From NCBI GenBank assembly GCA_013285585.1, contig JABDHH010000006.1:1-48107 (forward strand): a stretch of 48,107 bases of DNA, given 5' to 3'. This stretch comes from Chlamydiota bacterium (GTDB lineage Bacteria > Chlamydiota > Chlamydiia > Chlamydiales > SM23-39). Of this stretch, positions 42,200 through 48,107 are shown in pieces (within the stretch, counting starts at the first letter, position 1; each line of letters starts with the position of its first letter). The notes beneath the pieces are model-generated. The model worked only from the letters and a program-made list of their open reading frames with translations. It had not been told where the DNA came from and did no database searches. The position numbers and the translations under genes are program-made.

Positions 42200-43189
42200 T
42201 TACTTATAATAGTTTACAGCAATTACGCCGCTCGTGAAAGCGAGAGTATTTCTTCCTGCAAAGGAAAACCAAGCGCCGGCGATGACCCCGATATTCTCAT
42301 TCCAGTTGTATTCGATAGCTGGAGCTAAGCTGAATTGAGCCTGGGATCTCAGCCATCGCGCATTCAGCGACGCAGGCTTTCCCGATGCATCAACGCCCCG
42401 GCGCTTTCCGGTGTAATGTCCTTTCCCTGACCAATAACCGATCACATCCAAAGCCAATGCCCAGGTTTGCGCTAGCGTTACTTCGATTCCCAGGTCAGCT
42501 TCAAAATTAGAGGCCGGAAAGAACCGGAGATCCGTTCCATATCCTCCTCCGTAAAAATTGAATCCCTTCAAATGCACAGGGGCAGGAAGGAAGTAATTCA
42601 AAGCAAGCCGGTAATTGAAATAATAGACACTTTTGATATGGTACAAGTTTCCTATTACGAGACCCAACCCCGTCATCCAAGATCCTTCCCCTCCCTCATC
42701 AGTGTAGAGCTTTTTGGGATTGAGATTCCGGTATTTTCCGATGGGAAGAATCTCTTTAAGAGTGAGCTTGACAAAAGGCGCCCAGGAATTTTGAGTCGAA
42801 TGATAAAGTTGCGCATCAAACCCAAAAAGCAGATCGCCTACAGTCCAGGCGGCTTGATGCTGAGAGTAATTCCAATTCACAGTGGGAGTGATTAGGACAT
42901 CCAACCAGGAAGCCAGTCCAATCATAGTAGGAACTTGCAGAAAAGAGTTCCAAAAAGTAGGAAATTTCACTACATCCCATTCGGAACTGTAAGTACCTGT
43001 GAAAGCCGCCGCGAAAATATAGGGTTCGATATTGTAGTGGCCTAAGGGGACGACGTGCGCAGTAGGCGCAATCAGAGGTCCCGTCAGCCAAGGAGGGATG
43101 ACAGATTCGTTGATTTGACTATAGAAAACTTTCCCTTCAGAAAAAAGCAGAAGAGGTAAAACAAGAAAAATCAGGAATCTTTTTCGCAT
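42200..43189 (-). CDS. Outer-membrane beta-barrel protein, phenol MetA-like family
   Basis: 329 residues. MRKRFLIFLVLPLLLFSEG is a signal peptide. The start of the mature part, WLTGPLIAPTAHVVPLGHYN, and the many aromatic, alternating strands (YNIEPYIFAAAFTGTYSS, FNFYGGGYGTDLRFFP) match the MetA-pathway of phenol degradation/transporter-like barrel found in Legionella, Coxiella and environmental chlamydiae. The chain ends in a tyrosine-rich strand. Substrate unknown. It may be co-transcribed with the next leftward gene, 67 bp downstream. Confidence 0.7.
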   Translation of the reverse strand: MRKRFLIFLVLPLLLFSEGKVFYSQINESVIPPWLTGPLIAPTAHVVPLGHYNIEPYIFAAAFTGTYSSEWDVVKFPTFWNSFLQVPTMIGLASWLDVLITPTVNWNYSQHQAAWTVGDLLFGFDAQLYHSTQNSWAPFVKLTLKEILPIGKYRNLNPKKLYTDEGGEGSWMTGLGLVIGNLYHIKSVYYFNYRLALNYFLPAPVHLKGFNFYGGGYGTDLRFFPASNFEADLGIEVTLAQTWALALDVIGYWSGKGHYTGKRRGVDASGKPASLNARWLRSQAQFSLAPAIEYNWNENIGVIAGAWFSFAGRNTLAFTSGVIAVNYYK

Positions 43190-43232
43190 CTGAAGATTGA
43201 CCTTTTAAAGCAGATTTTTTCATAATGTTCTT

Positions 43233-43643
43233 ATGTTCTCAACCGCCATTTTTTTGACCATTCTACAGACAAGCCTCATTGCAATCGGGGGAGAATCGGT
43301 TAGGGTAGAAATCGCCGACACCCCGGAAGCCAGACAAAAAGGCCTCATGGGCCGAAAAGAGCTCCTTCCCAACACGGGGATGCTATTCATATTCGACCAA
43401 CCCCAGCCTCTGAGTTTTTGGATGAAAAACACGATCATCCCCCTCTCGATTGCCTTTTTCGATGAAAAGAAACAACTGATCGAAACAATGGACATGCCCG
43501 TTCTTGAGCGCAGCACCGACCAGCCTCCTCTATTCATAAGTTCTAGGCCTGCCCTCTATGCGCTCGAAGTCCCCCAAAAATGGTTCCAAGAAAAAGGAAT
43601 TGAAAAAGGGATGGAATTTTTCTTTTCTCGATCAACCCGATGA
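43233..43643 (+). CDS. DUF192 family exported protein
   Basis: 136 residues. An N-terminal hydrophobic helix is followed by VEIADTPEARQKGLMGRKEL, MLFIFDQPQPLSFWMKNTII and PLSIAFFDEKKQLIE, the three DUF192 blocks. These small beta-barrel proteins are often exported; function is unknown. The symporter gene follows after 6 bp, so the two share a transcript. Confidence 0.88.
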   Translation: MFSTAIFLTILQTSLIAIGGESVRVEIADTPEARQKGLMGRKELLPNTGMLFIFDQPQPLSFWMKNTIIPLSIAFFDEKKQLIETMDMPVLERSTDQPPLFISSRPALYALEVPQKWFQEKGIEKGMEFFFSRSTR

Positions 43644-43649
43644 ATTAGA

Positions 43650-44951
43650 ATGATGCAAATGCGGAAGAAGCACAAACGACCTTGGGGAGTCTTCCTCGCC
43701 ATTATCCTAGCCATCCTTTTCGGCAGCTTCGTCGGAAAGGAAGCCGGCCTATTCGGGGTTTCTTTTTACTCGGTTTTCGATATCGTCGGAACAATTTTCC
43801 TGAACGCGCTGACTCTCGTCGTAGTCCCCCTTGTCTCCTCATCCATTATTAGCGGAATCGCAAAAATCGGAGGAGAAGGAGGATTTGGCCGGCTGGGAGC
43901 CAAAATGTTCACCTTTTACATCGGCACCAGCCTCATCGCCATCTTGATCGGGCTGCTTTTTGTAAACCTCATCGGCCCGGGCCATTCCCAAATCGCGCCT
44001 GTCATGAATGCCACTGATACAGCGCAGCTCGGCCAGTTACAGGCAAAGGGCGTCCCCACGGAAGGACAGACCCTGATCGGCGTCCTTATTTCGATCGTTC
44101 CATCTAATATCCTAAGCGCGTTTACGAAAGGCGAAATGCTCGGGTTGATCTTTTTTAGCCTAATCTTCGGTTATGCGATCACGAAAGTAGAATCCCATGC
44201 CGCTGGAATCCTCAAAGGATTTTTTCAAGGGATCTTTCAGGCGATGATCCATTTCACCCATATCATTATGAAATTCCTTCCCTATGGAGTTTTCTGCCTG
44301 GTTGCGAAGGTCTTCATGGTTTCCGGGATGGGATCGCTCCAATCTCTCGGGCTTTTCACTCTGACCGTACTCGTCGGACTGGCCGTATTCATGTTCATTG
44401 CCCTGCCTCTTCTTTTGAAGTATGTGGGAAAAGTGCAACCGATCCGCCATTTCAAAGCGATGTTTCCTGCACTCGTGACTGCCTTTTCAACCAGCTCTTC
44501 ATCCGCCACCTTGCCGGTCACGATCGACTGCGTCGAAAAACGAGCGGGCGTATCGAATAGGATATGCAGCCTTGTCGTCCCTCTGGGCACTTCGATCAAC
44601 ATGTCGGGATCGGCGCTCTACGAATGCGTCGCCGCGATGTACATCGCTCAAGTTTATGGCATCAGCCTTTCTTTTTCGACACAGTTCCTCGTAGTCCTTA
44701 TGGCCCTGATCACCTCGATCGGAGTTGCCGGCATTCCTTCAGCCAGCTTGGTAGCGATTCTGATCATCTTGCGGGTGATTGGATTGCCTCTAGAAGGCAT
44801 CGGCCTATTCATTGCGGTCGATCGCCTCTTGGATATGTGCAGGACTACTGTAAATGTATTTAGCGATAGCTGCTGCGCAATTCTCGTCGCCCGCTCAGAG
44901 GGAGAGGAGCAAGTTCTCGCAACTGACAATTTTGAATCGATGGAAAGATAA
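43650..44951 (+). CDS. Dicarboxylate/amino acid:cation symporter (DAACS, GltP-like)
   Basis: 433 residues, eight membrane segments and two re-entrant loops. TLVVVPLVSSSIISGIAKIG, AFSTSSSSATLPVTIDC (first hairpin loop, serine-rich), VVPLGTSINMSGSALYECVA and IAVDRLLDMCRTTVNVFSD are the substrate and sodium or proton sites of glutamate/dicarboxylate carriers. Cytoplasmic membrane. Likely imports host C4-dicarboxylates or acidic amino acids. The downstream cold-shock gene starts 1 bp after its stop. Confidence 0.93.
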   Translation: MMQMRKKHKRPWGVFLAIILAILFGSFVGKEAGLFGVSFYSVFDIVGTIFLNALTLVVVPLVSSSIISGIAKIGGEGGFGRLGAKMFTFYIGTSLIAILIGLLFVNLIGPGHSQIAPVMNATDTAQLGQLQAKGVPTEGQTLIGVLISIVPSNILSAFTKGEMLGLIFFSLIFGYAITKVESHAAGILKGFFQGIFQAMIHFTHIIMKFLPYGVFCLVAKVFMVSGMGSLQSLGLFTLTVLVGLAVFMFIALPLLLKYVGKVQPIRHFKAMFPALVTAFSTSSSSATLPVTIDCVEKRAGVSNRICSLVVPLGTSINMSGSALYECVAAMYIAQVYGISLSFSTQFLVVLMALITSIGVAGIPSASLVAILIILRVIGLPLEGIGLFIAVDRLLDMCRTTVNVFSDSCCAILVARSEGEEQVLATDNFESMER

Positions 44952-44952
44952 T

Positions 44953-45153
44953 ATGTTCGGCACAGTGAAATGGTTCAATAAAGACAAGGGCTTCGGATTC
45001 ATTGCTCCTGATGACGGCGGTCGCGACATTTACGTGCATGTTTCGCAGATCGATACTCCTGATAATTCGCTTGCCGATGGCCAAAGGGTAGAGTTCGAAA
45101 CCCAGACGGGCCGGAAAGGTCCTGAAGCCATCAAAGTCAGGCTTCTCGACTAG
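44953..45153 (+). CDS. Cold-shock domain protein
   Basis: 66 residues. GTVKWFNKDKGFGFIAPDDG carries the RNP1-like motif, and IYVHVSQID the RNP2-like motif; the chain ends soon after GQRVEFETQTGRKGPEAI. It binds single-stranded RNA or DNA as a chaperone. GGAAAG precedes ATG 44953, immediately after the symporter stop, so it is translationally coupled. Confidence 0.95.
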   Translation: MFGTVKWFNKDKGFGFIAPDDGGRDIYVHVSQIDTPDNSLADGQRVEFETQTGRKGPEAIKVRLLD

Positions 45154-45172
45154 TGCACTAGTGCTCTGTAAG

Positions 45173-45967
45173 CTAAAACAAATGGAATAAGTCTCTCAAA
45201 ACCGCGAGTATGACTTCGATAACGATCAAAATGATGATCGTCATCTCTAAACGGGACGAATGCTGGTGGTTGAGTTCGTTTCCTAGGATTTCAAAAAGTT
45301 CATGAAGGAGATTCAAGCGGCGGTTGAGCAGCTCTACCCGTTTGCTCACATCGAGATAATGAATCGTTTTCCTATAAAACGGCTCCAATTCGGAATGTTC
45401 CCAGAAAAATTCCGGCGTGTCGAGAATCTCGGCATGAAGGTTGATGTAATTACGCTCTAGAAAGAGTTCTCCCATCTTCTGAGAGGTCTCTTTTCTCGAT
45501 AAGGGAATTTTTCCCTTTTGAGCGAGGTTTTTTGGCAAGAATTTGGTTTGCTCGACAGTCCTCGCAATGGCCTCCTCGAACACGGTCAGCTTGACCGACT
45601 GCCCGATCGCATAGGAGATCGCTAATTTGGTGATCGGATCTTTTTTCTGCAAGGTGATCTCATCTTCTACGATCTTCATCTTATCGCCATAAGAGAACCC
45701 GAATTCGTCGAGTTCGCTTTTTGCCAGAGACTCCCGCTCGAATTTCCTCAGAATGCTCAGAACCCCTTTTTCTTCCTCTTCAGTGAACCCCCAGAACACA
45801 GTGACGCCGTAGGGAAAGTAAAAAATATCCCGTTTGATCCCTTTTTCGTCTTTAGGCTGCGTATGAATGACATCACGGTAGAGCTGAGAAGTCCCCGTCA
45901 CTTGCAGGAATTGAAAAAGCCGAGCGGTATCATAACCTGCCGCTGTACAGTAGCCAGTGCATCGCAT
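45173..45967 (-). CDS. RMD1/YagE family (DUF155) protein
   Basis: 264 residues. IFYFPYGVTVFWGFTEEEE is the family's central FxxGxxVFW signature, followed by LAISYAIGQSVKLTVFEE and a helical C-terminal half (HYLDVSKRVELLNRRLNLLHEL). A final hydrophobic helix (MTIIILIVIEVILAVL) anchors it. Yeast relatives are mitochondrial and affect translation or sporulation; the bacterial function is unknown. Transcribed alone. Confidence 0.88.
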   Translation of the reverse strand: MRCTGYCTAAGYDTARLFQFLQVTGTSQLYRDVIHTQPKDEKGIKRDIFYFPYGVTVFWGFTEEEEKGVLSILRKFERESLAKSELDEFGFSYGDKMKIVEDEITLQKKDPITKLAISYAIGQSVKLTVFEEAIARTVEQTKFLPKNLAQKGKIPLSRKETSQKMGELFLERNYINLHAEILDTPEFFWEHSELEPFYRKTIHYLDVSKRVELLNRRLNLLHELFEILGNELNHQHSSRLEMTIIILIVIEVILAVLRDLFHLF

Positions 45968-46079
45968 AAAGACTAGACATAGCCGATCGCAATATCTTTT
46001 GCAAGGACATCAGCGCTGTATCTATTTTTCTTTAATTGACTTATGAAATTTCTCTCGCCTAAAATCAGAGACAATCCCC

Positions 46080-47498
46080 ATGTTTAAACGAACCGTTCTT
46101 TTTTTCTTTTGTATTGCTATAGGATCCTTCGCAGACGAAGATTCCGAAGAGACCCAAGAAGAAGAGGATATCGCCAGCTACAACATTTCCTCTCCCGCCA
46201 TCCGCTGCGAGCCGATCCAAAATTCATCGATTCCCCGATTCGATTGCCGACAGGATAAGCCGCCCAAGCGCTTCACCTTGATGGCCTCTGCCGTCAGCAA
46301 AGCCACTTGGGATCTGAACATGTCTCCCTATGCGGGGGGAGAAGACTTGCTTTTTGCCACGAGAATCCTCGAAAAAGCCGAAACATATTTGCTGGGCAAA
46401 AGCCCGATCGCCTATGCGAAAACGTCTTATGCCCGATTTTGGCGGCTCAGCGAATTGATCTCCGTCTGGCTGCCCCTCAATTATCTCGCGATGGTAGTCC
46501 AGCACGAAGTATTCGGCCATGGCTACCGGCTCCGAGATCTCGACACGCACGGCTTGGCGAATGTGGATGGATATTCCTTCGAGATGCCCCCTCCTTACGG
46601 ACCCGGCGGAGCCGCAACCTATTTCTCTGCCGCGGAAAATTTCTCGACTACAGAGTCATCGGCTGTTTCCAGTGGAGGCGTAGAAGGGACATCGATCCTC
46701 GCGCTTCTGACAAAAATGAAATGGTTAAGCACTGGGAAAATCGATCCCCGCCAAACGGTTCTTTACCTTCTTTCCGAGCAAGATCTCACTATTTACATCA
46801 GTACATTGAAAACGAAAGACTCCCGAACCTTAGCTGGGCACGACATCAACAGCTATGTCGAAACTTTGAACTACACTTACACCGAGCATTTTTTGAGCCG
46901 CGGACGCCTCCGCTCTCTCTCATGGATCAATTTGGCCGACCCGTTCACTTTTTATTCGATTTATGCCTGGTTCCGCTATCTTTCCTCTGGGAAAGAAACC
47001 AGAATTCCGATGATTGGATCCCTCTATCTGCCGGGACTCCGCCTCGGCTTGACTCCCTTCGGCCCGGAAGTGTTCTTCGAAAACTTTTTTTCACGAAAAA
47101 AAATCCCTTTTTACGCTTATGTTAAATGGGGCCGACATGCAGGGAATACCTACCTGGGAGCCGGCGCATACGCCCCGCTTCTTTGGACTGTCAGAAAATG
47201 GTCGTTCGGCCTGAGAGGCGATCTCTGGCGCCAGCCAAAGCTGCTCCTCCAGCCTGGAAATGTACCATTCGAGGAGATCGATTTCCATGAGAAGCCCAAT
47301 CCAGCCGATCCGCTTTATTCTTATGCTAAGCAGCATGAGATGCGCTTCGGAGCATCGGGCTCCCTCATCACCACCTTCCAAGGCAGCGAGCGAATCGGAT
47401 ATGAGGCGGAGCTAGGCTATAAATCCCAAGGTTTTTTGCCCGGCTATTCCCTTTTTGCCTATCCGACCGTCCGACTCAGCTTTAATTTGAAGTTCTAA
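46080..47498 (+). CDS. Large exported protein, putative outer-membrane or surface protein
   Basis: 472 residues. MFKRTVLFFFCIAIGSFADE is a signal peptide with a SFA-DE end, then a very acidic stretch. A conserved-looking YLAMVVQHEVFGHGYRLRD at about 140-158 has an HExxxH arrangement, one residue longer than classical HExxH zinc proteases, embedded in a hydrophobic helix. The C-terminal 200 residues have alternating aromatic strands (FYAYVKWGRHAGNTYLGAG) and end with SFNLKF, the terminal Phe typical of outer-membrane barrels. Function unknown; a surface metalloprotein is one possibility. Confidence 0.7.
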   Translation: MFKRTVLFFFCIAIGSFADEDSEETQEEEDIASYNISSPAIRCEPIQNSSIPRFDCRQDKPPKRFTLMASAVSKATWDLNMSPYAGGEDLLFATRILEKAETYLLGKSPIAYAKTSYARFWRLSELISVWLPLNYLAMVVQHEVFGHGYRLRDLDTHGLANVDGYSFEMPPPYGPGGAATYFSAAENFSTTESSAVSSGGVEGTSILALLTKMKWLSTGKIDPRQTVLYLLSEQDLTIYISTLKTKDSRTLAGHDINSYVETLNYTYTEHFLSRGRLRSLSWINLADPFTFYSIYAWFRYLSSGKETRIPMIGSLYLPGLRLGLTPFGPEVFFENFFSRKKIPFYAYVKWGRHAGNTYLGAGAYAPLLWTVRKWSFGLRGDLWRQPKLLLQPGNVPFEEIDFHEKPNPADPLYSYAKQHEMRFGASGSLITTFQGSERIGYEAELGYKSQGFLPGYSLFAYPTVRLSFNLKF

Positions 47499-47510
47499 AT
47501 GAATGGTGAT

Positions 47511-47703
47511 ATATCTCGATTGTGTGCAAAGTCGAGATATACCGCGCCCGCTTAGGTTGTGTGAATTTTGACAGCAGGTTTTTGGCTCCAATAGCATTGC
47601 GGAGACCGAGTCCAACTTGCACAACGTTAACGAGATCGAGCAATGCGCTGGAGTCAAAAAGATGCTCAACAAAATTCACTCAAGATGAGCGGGCGCGGTA
47701 TAT
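47511..47703. repeat. Palindromic repeat upstream of the cysteine-rich gene
   Basis: A perfect 9-bp repeat ATATCTCGA/TCGAGATAT spans 47511-47540. It is followed by a longer one in which TATACCGCGCCCGCT at 47538 is mirrored by AGCGGGCGCGGTATA ending at 47702, with homology continuing through TGTGAATTTTG and TTTTTGGCTCCA (about 65 bp per arm at roughly 80 percent). Both strands therefore encode similar peptides (KFTQ-x-RARYI). CAAAGTCGAG near the left resembles tips of the elements at 742 and 37153. Confidence 0.6.
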
Positions 47704-47722
47704 AAAAAAAACAGAGGTTGTG

Positions 47723-47887
47723 ATGGCAAAGATCTTTTTCTCTCTTATCTGTTTCAGCATGGCATGCGCTTGCTCGAAAGAAGAATGCTCCGATAGAAAA
47801 TGTCATTCTGAATGCGACTGCCGAATCGGGAATCACGACGATTGCAAGTGCTGCGAATCTTCGTGCGATTGCAAGCCCGGTTCCTAG
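47723..47887 (+). CDS. 54-residue cysteine-rich putative lipoprotein
   Basis: MAKIFFSLICFSMACACSKE gives a short signal with a possible lipobox (SMAC); in all, 12 of 54 residues are cysteine, grouped as CxC, CxCC and CDC pairs. AGAGG lies 7-11 bp before ATG 47723. The size, leader and cysteine content recall the small cysteine-rich lipoprotein OmcA of chlamydiae, which is disulfide-linked in the elementary-body envelope, though no alignment is claimed. A metallothionein-like metal-binding role is the alternative. Confidence 0.6.
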   Translation: MAKIFFSLICFSMACACSKEECSDRKCHSECDCRIGNHDDCKCCESSCDCKPGS

Positions 47888-47939
47888 AACTGTCGCATTA
47901 CCATCAGCCCTCGATTTGGGTTCGTTTCGGTTTAACTTA

Positions 47940-48107
47940 TTTTTTAACAGTTCCTAAGAACCGTACGTGATAGTTTCCCATCATACGGCTCAAGCCTCTC
48001 TTAAGGCTCATATCACCCGGCTTGACGGTCTTTATGCAGATTCACATTTATACCAAATATCAGAAATAACGTTGGGTTTGGCTACGTCAGCTCTGCAACA
48101 AATTTTT
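47940..48107 (-). mobile_element. 3' end of a group II intron (domain V and adjoining sequence), partial
   Basis: On the reverse strand 47991-47958 folds as domain V: GAGCCGTA pairs with TACGGTTC, a two-base bulge CG, then TGATGG/CTATCA capped by a GAAA tetraloop, 34 nt in all with the catalytic AGC at the base. A small hairpin AAGCCTCTCTTAAGGCTC-like precedes it. The rest of the intron, including any reverse transcriptase, would be beyond the right edge. The 3' boundary near 47940 is approximate because domain VI is unclear. Confidence 0.65.

Noticed and set aside
45150-45165. ACTAGTGCACTAGT palindrome after the cold-shock gene as terminator
   Set aside because: A perfect palindrome but no T-run follows on either strand; it may be incidental.
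1-48107. CRISPR array
   Set aside because: No regularly spaced direct repeats of 24-40 bp and no cas-like gene were seen.

Overview
The window is a 48 kb piece of the chromosome of an environmental chlamydia (order Chlamydiales, Parachlamydiales-type, perhaps Waddlia-like). The main reasons are the smpB-dnaN-recF order known from Chlamydia, a chlamydial-type glucose-6-phosphate isomerase, an SAR: lysine/arginine-rich histone-like mini-protein, many exported proteins of unknown function, ankyrin/J-domain and MORN proteins, and TCA-cycle functions (aconitase, dicarboxylate carrier) that Chlamydia itself has reduced. Assignment below order level is inference. No database search was possible, so all family names come from reading motifs.

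Layout. 1-920: start of a leftward gene with a good promoter, then about 830 bp without a convincing gene but with two palindromic repeats. 0.9-16.2 kb: an adenylate kinase with a signal-peptide-like N-terminus, an ankyrin/J-domain protein, a leftward metabolic block (dicarboxylate carrier, aconitase, SulP transporter), an aldo/keto reductase, MORN and RDD membrane proteins, tRNA-modifying Sua5/TsaC, TspO and TMEM14 membrane proteins, an exported superoxide dismutase, and a protein whose C-terminal half looks like an SH2 domain. 16.8-24.5 kb: nitroreductase, histone-like protein, RarA, a conserved unknown, TerC, SmpB, DnaN, RecF. 24.5-27.6 kb: an accessory patch with a two-gene toxin-antitoxin candidate, a transposase fragment, a truncated caspase-like/Sel1 protein and a DUF3800 protein, lying next to pgi. 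29.3-32.9 kb: tRNA-Pro, TrmB, an ExbB/ExbD proton-channel pair, uracil phosphoribosyltransferase, tRNA-Leu. 32.9-37.6 kb: an AT-richer, decayed island beginning at tRNA-Leu, with fragments of a large serine recombinase, an AlbA-type regulator, a nucleotidyltransferase with a broken frame and an ABC transporter, plus one intact three-gene operon (SnoaL-like, epimerase, nitronate monooxygenase). 37.6-48.1 kb: RecQ with a phosphoribosyltransferase-like tail, exported carbonic anhydrase, envelope proteins, DUF192, a dicarboxylate symporter, a cold-shock protein, an RMD1 family protein, a large exported protein, a 54-residue cysteine-rich lipoprotein, and the 3' end of a group II intron at the right edge.

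The most striking cross-cutting signal is a set of 150-180 bp almost fully palindromic mini-elements in intergenic sites. Two of them (742-906 and 37153-37312) share terminal repeats (consensus CTSGACTTTGTMCA) and each is flanked by its own 5-bp direct repeat. Another pair (16561-16737, 39697-39849) is nearly identical in sequence, and the first copy is flanked by an 8-bp direct repeat. They behave like non-autonomous transposons, and several of them supply start codons, stop codons or leader sequence to neighbouring genes. A second theme is export: adenylate kinase, superoxide dismutase and carbonic anhydrase all carry apparent signal peptides, which suggests enzymes placed in the periplasm.
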